From: Patescibacteria group bacterium
GTDB lineage: Bacteria; Patescibacteriota; Minisyncoccia; Phycocordibacterales; UBA12088
Direction of reading: 5' to 3'
Length of the DNA: 45,651 nucleotides
NCBI GenBank assembly: GCA_015491245.1
Contig: WFWH01000021.1
Coordinates: forward strand, 1 to 45,651
Shown here: piece by piece, positions 15,551-23,952 of the stretch
Layout of the letters: the number at the start of each line of letters is the position of its first letter
How positions within the stretch are numbered: the stretch's first letter is position 1
Program-made: the position numbers and the translations under genes
The notes under the pieces: generated by a model
Told to the model about the DNA's origin: nothing
The model's input: the letters and a program-made list of their open reading frames with translations, nothing else
Databases searched by the model: none

Positions 15551-15590
15551 TTAACACAAAGGCACCCCGCAAAGAGCGCCTTTGTGTTAA
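15551..15590 (-). promoter_or_regulatory. Perfect 13-bp hairpin in front of cas4
   Basis: TTAACACAAAGGC (15551-15563) and GCCTTTGTGTTAA (15578-15590), 14-nt loop. It ends 6 nt before the cas4 ATG; the Shine-Dalgarno-like AAGGGA overlaps its foot. No U run follows, so an RNA-level role (attenuation, processing or stability) is more likely than intrinsic termination. Confidence 0.65.
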
Positions 15591-15646
15591 AGAATAGCAC
15601 AAATTATGCTGGATGTCAAATTCTATGCCTTATCTTCATTTCCGCG

Positions 15647-18600
15647 CTACTTGAGGCGGGTAAACACTTCCTGATCCCACAGCGCGCGCTTGACGTACAG
15701 ATCGGGGTCGGCGCGGCCGGAGCGCAGCTGCTCCAGCGCGATCAACCCTTTGCGGGCGATGTTGTAGGCACCGACCGCATCACCGTTTTTAAGGTGCGCA
15801 TCTTCTGCGCGGGTGTCAAACCCGCAACGCGGGCACTGCAAAAAATCCACCTCCTCCTGCTCCTTCTCTCCCTCACGGTAGTGGTTGCGTATCTGCAATA
15901 AGGTGTTGAGGTAGTACACAAACGCCCGCCACGTGGCGGCGTCATCGCAGGCGAGCATTTCTTCCATCACGTTGTTGCCGCTCTGAATCGCCGTACCCAT
16001 GCCGGCCACCGCGCCGGAAAAGCCAGGCAGCGCCCCCTCCGGCGCCCCCGCGCCCACCACGCGGCGCAGGGCATCGGTCAGTGCGGCGGCGCTTATGGCA
16101 ACCGTCTTGCGGGTGGCCGCATCCCACCGCAGGCGATCCACGGCGCTGGTGAGGCGCACGGTGCCGCCGTCTTCTTCGCGACGATACGTAATGTGGATGG
16201 CGCCTTCCTCGCCGTACAATTCTTCTATCCTGCGCTCAACCTCTTTCTTAACTTGCTCCACTCCCCCGCCCCGGTAATTGAGATAGAGATCTTTCCGCCA
16301 ACCGCACTGCGGACACGTGGTGGAAGTGTAATCCGGGGATACGAAGAATACGATGCCGTGTTGCCCCTGCAATTTTTGCAGTGAGACGGTAGCGCGCTTA
16401 CCTTCCCGCAAACAAACCAGTTGCGGTGCGGAAAACGCATGGGGGTTTTCTTTGTCTATCACCAACTGTAGCTTTTCCAGCAGCGCTTTTTGGAATTGCT
16501 GGTATACGCTGCGCTCAAATTGCCCACCGCGCTTTTGCATAAAGCGAAAATGAAGGTTCTCCAACGCGATTACCGCATCATGCTCCAGCGCTTTTTGCAC
16601 GAGGAAATGCATCACGTGCGAAAGGTAGCCCGCTTTGAGTTTGGCGATGTTTTCCACCGCGCGCCACTGCTGTTTCGCCTCCTTGCGCTCCTGCGCGCGT
16701 GCCTCCAACAAGCGCGCGTAGTCGGCGCCTCCGATGGTGTTCAGGTCACCCCCCTCGCGATAGCGGCCGCGGGCATCGACCAGCGCCCAGTACAGCAAGT
16801 GTCTCTCGCCGCGATCAACGCCCAGCACCGCGCGCGGGATCTCCAAAAGTTTAACCCTGACTTCCTCATTGAATTCTTTGTGTTGACGCTCCTTGAGATG
16901 ATTATTGATTTTAACAGGAAAATGAAAGTGCAGTTTGCGCTCGTAGTAGCGATGTTGCTCGTACACCGGCTCATCGCCGCGGCGGGCCAGTTTGCCGCTC
17001 GCCAGCATTTTGGCATGCGGCTTGTCTTCACGGCGGTCGCGGAGGAAAATCTTTCCGCTGCCAGCCAGCATGAAGCGCAAAGGCACCTGCGACATATTCT
17101 CATCGGAGAAGAGCGTGCGGAAGAGAATGGTGTGGGTGTTGGGAGCGCCACATGCGCGGGTGCACAGGTCTTTGTTGCAGATGCGGAAGAGGAGTACCTT
17201 TCCCTCGCCGACCAAACGGTCCAGCAGCGCCACATCAAGGGGCTGCCACCACGCTTTGACGGCTTGCTGCCTGACGTCGCCGACAAACTCCTCGTAAGAG
17301 TCGTAGCGCTCTTTGAACGAGAAACTCAGTCCCGTGCCCCTCCTCTCGTGGTACTGTATCAGGCATTTCTTGTAGTACTCAATGAAAGTGTCAATGGCGT
17401 CCCCCACCACTTCACGTGCAAGTTTTTTTCCGTAACCGTATTTCTCAACTAGTGCAAACACCTCGGCGGGCAGATGCTTTCGCTTGTGCTCTCTCAAAAT
17501 CTTGTTTTCTCCTCCCTGCCTTGCGCCGGTCTTTCTCGTCGCCACGCCGTTTATCATCATCAGATTGGGAATATCTTTCGCGGGGTCGGCCATTATCTGC
17601 AGCATAAACATTTCCCACTCCGGTTTCCCGCCGCCGCGGTGCGCGGTAGGGGCGTTTTCGCAGAGCGCGCGGACGGCTGCGGCGCCGCTGAACACCGCAA
17701 GGTGCAGGGCGCCTTCCCCGTCTCTCACGAACAGCCCGAGGTTGTCACTCAGTTTGGTTTTGCTCCATCCTTCAAGAAAATTCGGTGAGAAATACACGCG
17801 CACCTCTTTGGGCACATCGGTCACCTTCGTCAGATAGTTGCGAATTTTGTTGAATGCTTTTTGTGGCCGCAGTTCCGCGATGCGGTGCTCCAACAGCCGC
17901 CACGCGTCATAAAATGCCGTGTCTTTGCTCTCCTCCGGAATAGCATCAAGCGCGTCTTCCTTTCCCTTATTGGTGCGGACACGGAAGGTGTGCTCTAGGC
18001 GCGCCAGCTCCACATACGCTTCCAAATATTCACGCCACGCCCGCACCATCGCTTCCCATGCTCCCTTGGCGGGACGGCGCTTTCGGGCAACCGCCGCGCG
18101 CAATTCCGCCACGGCATCGTCAAACTTTTTCTGAAGGGAGGGGAGCGGCTTAAAGGCGGCTTTGGCGCGATGATCCGCGTGCACCGAGCGCACCTCGCCG
18201 CCTGTGATGCGCGCCAAGGTGTTATAGCGCCACCGCGCCACAAAATCCTCCCAAGAAAGCGGCGCGCCGTCGCCGAGACGCCGCCATGCCGTACCGCTTT
18301 GCTCTACTAAATTGCGCAGTGCGCCTAATGTAGTGTAATCCTTGGAAATCGCCTTCTTGCCGCGAAAGAGGTCGTTTAGCGCCTGCCACTCGCTTAAAAT
18401 TTCTTGCGCCACTGCGCGCACCGTACTCTTGTGGAGGTAGATTTTTTCCTCTTGGTGCCCGCCGCGCTCAAGCTTTGCAAAGAAATCCTCAAAGAAACGG
18501 CGCGCCTGCGCCCACAGCAACGGCGCCTGTTCGGCAACATGCTCCAAAACTTCCAGCAGCGCTTGGTCGCTATCAATGTACTCCACGCGCAGCTCCCTCG

Positions 18601-19549
18601 GAGCGCCGATTTGCCGGTACAGCGGCACCAAGTGCGGCAGCGGGCGCTCATCTTTAGAGCGCGTTTGGTTGAAGTGGTTGATGCGCTGGTTAATGCCCTC
18701 CTCGGAAACTTCGCCCGCCTCGCCCCCTGCGCCGCCAATTTTTCGGTTGTACTCCTCAATGCCGCGGTAGCTGAGTACGCGATTGAACGCCCGAGGGGAA
18801 AACATCTCCACCTCGTCCGGCGCCAGCTTGAGCTCCTTCTGGCGAGGGCGAAGGTGTTGTTCAAACACAACGCAATTGCGGGCAAAAAAACCGAGGTTTT
18901 CAACAACACGGCGGGCTATCGTGCCGCTTTGAAGCTCTCCCTTGAAGTAATGCTCTCTGTTGAGCTTGAGGTCTTTCAATGCGGAAGAGAACTTTTCAAA
19001 AGCGGCGAGGTGACGGAGGAACTCTTGATTATCGGCATAGTGCCTTTTCAGCAGCGCAAAGATTTTTTCAGATTTGGCGAAGTCGTCAATGGTTGCCCCG
19101 TGTAATTTTTCGCTCCGGAAAGGCCCGGCGGCAGCGCCGGCGTTCTTTTTGCCGCCTCCTGTACCGAAAAAGGCACCGACCTTGCGGGCGATATCCTGCT
19201 CTAGTTTCCGCAATTCTCCAGCTAGCGCACGACGCCGCTTGGCGTCCGATGCGCGCGCCATATCTCGCCGCACCGCAAGGTATCTCTCAATGTCGTGCAA
19301 ATCCAAAGCGAGACGCTCCAGCGCGTCGTCAATAAAAACGGCGAGCAGCTCGTTCATTTTCTCCTTGAGATGCGGCCGCGCGGCATTGCGCTTCCGGTCT
19401 TCGGGAAAGATATCCCGCGCATCGCGCGCTTCCCAATTAATGTGCTGCGCGGTCGCCGCGGCGGGCTTAAGCTCAAACCGCAACGTTTTCGTCAACGGAA
19501 ATTTCTCATTGAAATCTTTAAAGCGTGGGTTCGCATCAGGAGACGGCAT
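15647..19549 (-). CDS. cas12a: Cas12a (Cpf1) effector nuclease
   Basis: RNA-guided DNA nuclease of 1300 residues that also processes its own pre-crRNA. The N-terminus has the family signature FPLTKTLRFELKP (17-29). WED/PAM-side segments follow: GWSKTKLSDNLGLFVRDGEG (594-613) and DPAKDIPNLMMING (655-668). The crRNA-processing area has H845 and a basic run (K853, R856, R857, R867). RuvC residues are D912 (GVDRGERHLLYW), E997 (IALENLHFRFM) and D1257 (GDAVGAYNIA). The Nuc domain keeps the conserved Arg (R1221, LLQIRNHY). Oddities: two CxxC pairs (C1079/C1082, C1239/C1242) flank the Nuc insertion, and N662 stands where other Cas12a proteins have a PAM-reading Lys. Base composition matches the GC-rich host. 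The start is ATG at 19549, with little Shine-Dalgarno. Confidence 0.97.
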   Translation of the reverse strand: MPSPDANPRFKDFNEKFPLTKTLRFELKPAAATAQHINWEARDARDIFPEDRKRNAARPHLKEKMNELLAVFIDDALERLALDLHDIERYLAVRRDMARASDAKRRRALAGELRKLEQDIARKVGAFFGTGGGKKNAGAAAGPFRSEKLHGATIDDFAKSEKIFALLKRHYADNQEFLRHLAAFEKFSSALKDLKLNREHYFKGELQSGTIARRVVENLGFFARNCVVFEQHLRPRQKELKLAPDEVEMFSPRAFNRVLSYRGIEEYNRKIGGAGGEAGEVSEEGINQRINHFNQTRSKDERPLPHLVPLYRQIGAPRELRVEYIDSDQALLEVLEHVAEQAPLLWAQARRFFEDFFAKLERGGHQEEKIYLHKSTVRAVAQEILSEWQALNDLFRGKKAISKDYTTLGALRNLVEQSGTAWRRLGDGAPLSWEDFVARWRYNTLARITGGEVRSVHADHRAKAAFKPLPSLQKKFDDAVAELRAAVARKRRPAKGAWEAMVRAWREYLEAYVELARLEHTFRVRTNKGKEDALDAIPEESKDTAFYDAWRLLEHRIAELRPQKAFNKIRNYLTKVTDVPKEVRVYFSPNFLEGWSKTKLSDNLGLFVRDGEGALHLAVFSGAAAVRALCENAPTAHRGGGKPEWEMFMLQIMADPAKDIPNLMMINGVATRKTGARQGGENKILREHKRKHLPAEVFALVEKYGYGKKLAREVVGDAIDTFIEYYKKCLIQYHERRGTGLSFSFKERYDSYEEFVGDVRQQAVKAWWQPLDVALLDRLVGEGKVLLFRICNKDLCTRACGAPNTHTILFRTLFSDENMSQVPLRFMLAGSGKIFLRDRREDKPHAKMLASGKLARRGDEPVYEQHRYYERKLHFHFPVKINNHLKERQHKEFNEEVRVKLLEIPRAVLGVDRGERHLLYWALVDARGRYREGGDLNTIGGADYARLLEARAQERKEAKQQWRAVENIAKLKAGYLSHVMHFLVQKALEHDAVIALENLHFRFMQKRGGQFERSVYQQFQKALLEKLQLVIDKENPHAFSAPQLVCLREGKRATVSLQKLQGQHGIVFFVSPDYTSTTCPQCGWRKDLYLNYRGGGVEQVKKEVERRIEELYGEEGAIHITYRREEDGGTVRLTSAVDRLRWDAATRKTVAISAAALTDALRRVVGAGAPEGALPGFSGAVAGMGTAIQSGNNVMEEMLACDDAATWRAFVYYLNTLLQIRNHYREGEKEQEEVDFLQCPRCGFDTRAEDAHLKNGDAVGAYNIARKGLIALEQLRSGRADPDLYVKRALWDQEVFTRLK

Positions 19550-19619
19550 GGTGATAAGGAGATGTTATGAATAATGCGCCGCGCGGGAGTGAAACTGAAA
19601 ACCCCCCACAAGGCGGTGC

Positions 19620-19667
19620 GACCACGCACGAAAATGCCTCATGAGGGGATCTCAATCGTGCGTGGTC
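19620..19667 (-). promoter_or_regulatory. 12-bp stem-loop at the 5' end of the cas12a mRNA
   Basis: GACCACGCACGA (19620-19631) and TCGTGCGTGGTC (19656-19667) pair perfectly; inside lies the palindrome CCTCATGAGG (19637-19646). The predicted transcription start (about 19667) coincides with the outer edge of the stem, so the mRNA would begin with this hairpin and then have about 70 nt of leader before the ATG. Confidence 0.65.
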
Positions 19668-19673
19668 TTTCAT

Positions 19674-19702
19674 ACTATACCCCCTTCCGTTACTATCATC
19701 AA
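19674..19702 (-). promoter_or_regulatory. Promoter of the cas12a-cas4-cas1-cas2 operon
   Basis: On the minus strand: TTGATG (19697-19702), a 17-nt spacer, TATAGT (19674-19679). Optimal spacing, with 4/6 and 5/6 matches to consensus. Predicted start near 19667. Confidence 0.65.
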
Positions 19703-19759
19703 GAGGAGGCGCATTCGTTTTTACCAAGGTGATTAAAAAGAGTAGGGTAGCATCGGGAC

Positions 19760-19784
19760 CGCCTCCCAGAAACAAACGGAGGCG
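19760..19784 (-). terminator. Inverted repeat after zwf, possible terminator
   Basis: CGCCTCC (19760-19766) and GGAGGCG (19778-19784), 11-nt loop, about 110 bp past the zwf stop and upstream of the cas promoter. There is a T-rich stretch (CTCTTTTT) further on, but no immediate U run. The rest of the 343-bp gap between zwf and cas12a holds only the cas promoter and its stem-loop. Confidence 0.4.
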
Positions 19785-19892
19785 AACGGCGCTCCCGCTC
19801 TCTTTTTCATTAGGCACGATACGCACACGTCGGTGCCGCACGGAAGCCATCCATACAGGGAGCATCTCTGTGGGCGAGAAAATTCTCTCTTG

Positions 19893-21296
19893 TTAGCGAC
19901 TTTGCGCGGGGAATGCGGGAAGGTTGCCATCCTCGTAGATAACCGGCTCCTCTTTTTGCCATTGCTCCAACACCGGCATCAAAAAGCGCCACGAGTATTC
20001 TACCTCCTTGCTGGAGAGGAAGAGCGTCTGGTTGCCCTCAATGATGTCTAGCAGAAGCTTTTCATAGGCGTCATGCATGCGGTAGCGCCCGGTGGGTACG
20101 AAGGGGAACTCCACGTACCGCTCTTCTATCTCCATGCCGTAAGAGGGCTTGCGCGCCCACAGGCGCAAACCGGTCGCCGGATCCGGCTGGATGCGGAAGC
20201 GCAAGAGGTTGCGGCGCGCACCTGAGAGATTTTCAGGGCACATGCAAGAGGGTATTTCTTTGAAGTGCAACACTATTTCAGAAAGGGTTTGCCCTGCTTT
20301 TTTCCCTGACTCCAATACCACCGGCGTTCCCCGCCACCGGGAGTTGTCGAGTTCCGCTTCCAGTAAAAAATACGTTTCCGTATTGGAATCGCACGGCACA
20401 TGGTCTTCCGTGCGGTACGAAGCGTACTGCCCCTTTACGCGGCGCCCGCCTTTGCGCAGGCGCAGCGCCGCCATCACCTCGGCGCGGCGCGCGCGCACCG
20501 CCCCTGCTTCATACGCGCCCGGATCCTCCATAGCAATGAGTGCGAGCATCTGCAAGAGATGGTTTTGCCCCACATCGCGCAGCTGCCCTACTCCGTCGTA
20601 GAACGCACCCCTTCCGTCCATGCCGCGCGATTCCAAAATGCGCACCTCTATGCGCGCCACGTAGTTGCGGTTCCATATTGGCTCAAATATGCTGTTGGCA
20701 AAACGGAATGCGAGAATGTTCTCCAGCGCCGACTTTCCCAGGTAGTGGTCAATGCGGAAAATCTGCTCTTCTTTAAAGAGGAGCGAGAGCTTGCGCTCCA
20801 GTGCTTGTGCCGTATGCAGGTCTTCCCCAAACGGCTTCTCAACCACCAAGCGCGTCCACCCCGCGCCACCGCCTACACACCCTACCGACAGCCCGCTGTC
20901 GGCGAGATTTTGGAAGAGGGGGTCGTAAAAACGTGGCGGCACGGCAAGGTAAAAGAGTTTGTTGGTACAGGCTCCCACAGCGCGATCTTGCGCAGCGAGA
21001 AAGGCCGAGAGCGTGCCGTAGGATTTGGGATCGGTAAAATCACCCGCCACATATTCCGCGCGCGCCACAAATGCCGCCACCTCCTCCGGGTGCGTATGAG
21101 AGTGCGCATCCAAAGCGCTGCGTACCATGCGCCGAAATGCTTCCGTGCTAAGCGCCGATTTGGCAAACCCCACTATACGGTACTCGGCGGGGAGGTGCCC
21201 CGCGCAGTGCAAATCCAGCAGCGCGGGAAACAGCTTGCGCCTTGCAAGATCGCCGGTTGCCCCGAAGATAACCAATGTGAGCGGAGTATGATTCAT
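19893..21296 (-). CDS. zwf: Glucose-6-phosphate 1-dehydrogenase
   Basis: First, NADP-reducing step of the oxidative pentose phosphate pathway. The nucleotide-binding loop is FGATGDLARRKLFPALLDL (residues 9-27). The catalytic segment RIDHYLGKSALENILAFRFAN contains the Asp-His pair and Lys. Further on are NRNYVARIEVRILESRGMDG and the VGQLRDVGQNHLLQMLALIAM block. At 467 residues it is near normal (480-500). It follows the GH15 gene by 14 nt, so the two form one transcript. Its natural partners gnd and pgl lie beyond the CRISPR locus on the same strand. Confidence 0.95.
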   Translation of the reverse strand: MNHTPLTLVIFGATGDLARRKLFPALLDLHCAGHLPAEYRIVGFAKSALSTEAFRRMVRSALDAHSHTHPEEVAAFVARAEYVAGDFTDPKSYGTLSAFLAAQDRAVGACTNKLFYLAVPPRFYDPLFQNLADSGLSVGCVGGGAGWTRLVVEKPFGEDLHTAQALERKLSLLFKEEQIFRIDHYLGKSALENILAFRFANSIFEPIWNRNYVARIEVRILESRGMDGRGAFYDGVGQLRDVGQNHLLQMLALIAMEDPGAYEAGAVRARRAEVMAALRLRKGGRRVKGQYASYRTEDHVPCDSNTETYFLLEAELDNSRWRGTPVVLESGKKAGQTLSEIVLHFKEIPSCMCPENLSGARRNLLRFRIQPDPATGLRLWARKPSYGMEIEERYVEFPFVPTGRYRMHDAYEKLLLDIIEGNQTLFLSSKEVEYSWRFLMPVLEQWQKEEPVIYEDGNLPAFPAQSR

Positions 21297-21310
21297 GGTA
21301 CCGTTACGTG

Positions 21311-23179
21311 TTATTCTTGATGCGCTGCCGGAGACGCCTCTCCTCCTTTGGTTGAGCGTTCCCGCAAAAGACGATCTAGTAAAAATGCGCTGTTAATAAG
21401 GCCTATATGCGTATACGCTTGGGGAAAATTGCCCAAAAATTCCTTGGTGCGCGGATGCATCTCCTCGGCATAGAGGCCGACATGGTTGGCGTAGGAGAGC
21501 AAGGTTTCAAAGACCGATACGGCGCGGGGGAGCTCGCCGGCAAGCGCGAGCGCATCTACATACCAAAATGATGAGAGCAAAAATGCGCCTTCCTCCTCCT
21601 CCATGCCATCAAAAGAGGTGTAGCGGCGCACCAGCACGCCGTCTTCGCCGCACACAAGCTCGCGCTCAATCGCACGTACGGTCGCTTTCATTTTAGGATC
21701 GTCCCCCTTAAGGAATCCCATCACGGGCATGAGCAGGAGCGCCGCATCCAAATCCTCTTCCCCCAGCGCCTGTGTGAAGGATTGCTTGCGCGCACTCCAC
21801 CCCTCGCGGCATATCGCCTCGCGTATGCGGCGGCGCTCAGCGCGCCACGTGTCGGTGTCTCCCTCAAACCCGAAGTGTTCCGCAAGGCGTATCGCCCGAT
21901 CCAGCGCCACCCAATTCATCAGCGCCGAATAGGTGAAACGCTTCTTGCCGCCGCGCACCTCCCACAGGCCCTCATCCGGCTCACGCCATATCACGCACAC
22001 GTAATCGGCAAGGTCGCGCAGTACGCGCCAGCGGTGCCGATCAATGGAGTTACCGGAAAGCCGGTGCAGCGTATAGGCGACATTGAGTACGCTCCCGTAC
22101 ACATCCCACTGCTTTTGGTCATGCGCAGCGTTTCCGATGCGCACCGGCCGTGAATTGCGGTACCCTGAGAGGTGGTTCAGCCGCTCCTCGTGCAAATCCA
22201 CCTCCCCGCGCAAACCATACATGATTTTCAGGTGTTCCGGCCCCTCCATGGTGCAAATGTTAACGAGCCAATTCAGGTAGCGCTCTGCTTCGGTAACATG
22301 CCCCAACTTGAAAAACGACTCCAACAAAAACGAGGAGTCCCGCAGCCACGTAAAGCGGTAATCCCAATTGCGCGCCCCGCCAATCCACTCGGGCAGCGAG
22401 GTGGTGGGTGCGGCAGCAATGGTGCCTACCGGCTCAAAAAATAGCGCCTTGAGCACCAGTTTGGAGCGTATGAGCGCATCGCGCCACCGCTCGGGCAGTG
22501 CGCAAGTACCCGTCTCGCACGTGCGGCACCAGCGGCGGTGCTTTTGTATCGTCTCGTTCAATTCGCGCTCATGGTGTTCGTAGTTATCTTTCATCAAGTC
22601 CACCTCGCCCGTGTTGTAGCGGAACACGAAAAACTCATCACGTCCCGCCTTGAGGGAGAACACGCACTCTGCCACCCCCTCTGCCACAGAGAACTCTTGG
22701 CCGCTGACCAACACACCCCGCATGTGTCCATGCTCAGCGCGCACGCCGCCTGCTATTTTGTACAGGCGTGTGGTGCCGCGCGCGTAATCAAACCGCGGCG
22801 CAAAACGCACCGCAATGGTGCACTCCCCTTTCCTGCAGGTAACGCGCCGCTTAATTTTAAACGTGGTATCTTCCTCGGGCGGCACATAGTGGCGCTCTTT
22901 TTCCAGAGGGAGAAAATCGGTAACGTCCCATACCCCGCGCGCCGTGGTGAATTCGGTTACCAAGATGTTGGTCTCCTCTATATAGTACTGGCGCACGCGG
23001 TAATTCTCACAGGGGCGTATGGACCAAAAGCCGCCACGCGCCTCATCCAGTAGGGCCGCAAAAACAGTGGGAGAATCCACAAACGGTGCGGGTGCCCAAT
23101 CAATGCTGCCATGTTTGCTCACCAGCACCGCCGAGCGGCGATTACCAATGAGCGCATAATCACGAATAGGGGTATACAT
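21311..23179 (-). CDS. GH15 glycoside hydrolase (glucoamylase/trehalase type)
   Basis: Cytoplasmic (no signal peptide) inverting alpha-glucosidase, expected to release glucose from starch or glycogen-like glucans or trehalose. The N-terminal beta domain starts IRDYALIGNRRSAVLVSKHG with SIDWAP, typical of bacterial GH15. The (alpha/alpha)6 domain shows GGARNWDYRFTWLRDSSF, EEEEGAFLLSSFWYVDALAL and YAEEMHPRTKEFLGNFPQAYTH, which carry the acid/base Glu residues of the family. Length 622 is standard. Co-directional with zwf, 14 nt apart. A TATACT/TTATAA-type AT patch 40-50 nt upstream of the ATG may be its promoter. Sequence alone does not settle the substrate. Confidence 0.88.
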   Translation of the reverse strand: MYTPIRDYALIGNRRSAVLVSKHGSIDWAPAPFVDSPTVFAALLDEARGGFWSIRPCENYRVRQYYIEETNILVTEFTTARGVWDVTDFLPLEKERHYVPPEEDTTFKIKRRVTCRKGECTIAVRFAPRFDYARGTTRLYKIAGGVRAEHGHMRGVLVSGQEFSVAEGVAECVFSLKAGRDEFFVFRYNTGEVDLMKDNYEHHERELNETIQKHRRWCRTCETGTCALPERWRDALIRSKLVLKALFFEPVGTIAAAPTTSLPEWIGGARNWDYRFTWLRDSSFLLESFFKLGHVTEAERYLNWLVNICTMEGPEHLKIMYGLRGEVDLHEERLNHLSGYRNSRPVRIGNAAHDQKQWDVYGSVLNVAYTLHRLSGNSIDRHRWRVLRDLADYVCVIWREPDEGLWEVRGGKKRFTYSALMNWVALDRAIRLAEHFGFEGDTDTWRAERRRIREAICREGWSARKQSFTQALGEEDLDAALLLMPVMGFLKGDDPKMKATVRAIERELVCGEDGVLVRRYTSFDGMEEEEGAFLLSSFWYVDALALAGELPRAVSVFETLLSYANHVGLYAEEMHPRTKEFLGNFPQAYTHIGLINSAFLLDRLLRERSTKGGEASPAAHQE

Positions 23180-23286
23180 GCGCGTGCAAAGGTGCGCGGC
23201 GCCGCGTACAGCGCTCCGCGCCGTTTATAATCCAAGTATAGAAAAAAACACCCGTGCAATATCGTTGTGCGTGTGCATAATCCAAA

Positions 23287-23904
23287 CTAGCGCGGCGCTT
23301 CAACCTGCGGAAAACCCTCCGGAACGGGATACTGCGCAAACTCCGGCAGGAGCGGCCGCCCGTAGAAGAGGCGATGAATGACCTCGGCATGGGAGAGTGC
23401 ACCCGTCAGCGCATTGTGCGGCTCCGGCTCATCGGGGATGCCCACATAGTTGAGAACCGCGTCCAAGTTAAGCGCCGAGCGGCGGTGTTCCTCGTCAAAC
23501 GGCGGCGTGATGCCGCGCAGCGCCATGTGCAGGTAGGCCATACTGTGGGTATCCAGGGTGCGGTACGCGAAGGGGAATTCTTCACCCCACCGCAGGCAGG
23601 CGGCCTTGATGAAATCACGGTCGAAAGAAACGTTCTGCCCTGCGAGTGTGCGGTCACGCACCCCTTCCGCCCATGCGAGAAAATTGCGCAGGAGCTCCTC
23701 CTCGCTCATTTTGTTCGGATCGGTCACCTCCTCACGGGAAAACCCGTTGACCGCCAGCGCATCGTCATCTATGTGCGCGCCGTCCCACACACGGCACTCC
23801 AGATACAAGCGGTTGTCCGGGTGCTCCAGGTCTAATGCGCCCAGTGAGACGATGGAATGCTTGGCGTAATCGGTCCCTGAGGCCTCTATGTCCACGACTA
23901 GCAT
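23287..23904 (-). CDS. DnaQ-like 3'-5' exonuclease-fold protein with one catalytic Asp replaced
   Basis: RNase H-like DEDDh-family protein of 205 residues. Motif I is VDIEASGTD (D5, E7), motif II is NVSFDRDF (D95), and motif III is EPHNALTGALSHAEV, where the family has HxAxxD. H163 is kept but the last Asp is G168. Metal-dependent cleavage may therefore be lost or changed. I chose the ATG at 23904 because a TATACT box ends 7 nt upstream (leaderless); eight further codons are possible up to 23928. It stands alone between the GH15 gene and a membrane protein gene. Confidence 0.8.
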   Translation of the reverse strand: MLVVDIEASGTDYAKHSIVSLGALDLEHPDNRLYLECRVWDGAHIDDDALAVNGFSREEVTDPNKMSEEELLRNFLAWAEGVRDRTLAGQNVSFDRDFIKAACLRWGEEFPFAYRTLDTHSMAYLHMALRGITPPFDEEHRRSALNLDAVLNYVGIPDEPEPHNALTGALSHAEVIHRLFYGRPLLPEFAQYPVPEGFPQVEAPR

Positions 23905-23911
23905 GCAGGCA

Positions 23912-23917
23912 AGTATA
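23912..23917 (-). promoter_or_regulatory. -10 box (TATACT) of the exonuclease-like gene
   Basis: TATACT on the minus strand, 7 nt before the ATG at 23904; implies a leaderless transcript. Confidence 0.5.
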
Positions 23918-23952
23918 CTCCTCCTCAAAGAAAAAACACAAGGGTGCGGCGC

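Noticed and set aside
15647-19549. Identity as Cas12a2 because of the zinc-knuckle cysteines
   Set aside because: The Nuc insertion with its conserved Arg (LLQIRNHY), the GVDRGERH RuvC-I motif and the WED/PAM loops follow Cas12a, and the CxxC pairs are 155 residues apart rather than in a compact ribbon.
16231-19574. Long + strand frames across cas12a (for example at 16490-17452)
   Set aside because: They are antisense shadows caused by GC-rich codons; Cas12a motifs are unambiguous on the minus strand.
19550-19892. tracrRNA or anti-repeat near the cas promoter
   Set aside because: No segment complementary to the repeat was seen, and Cas12a needs none.
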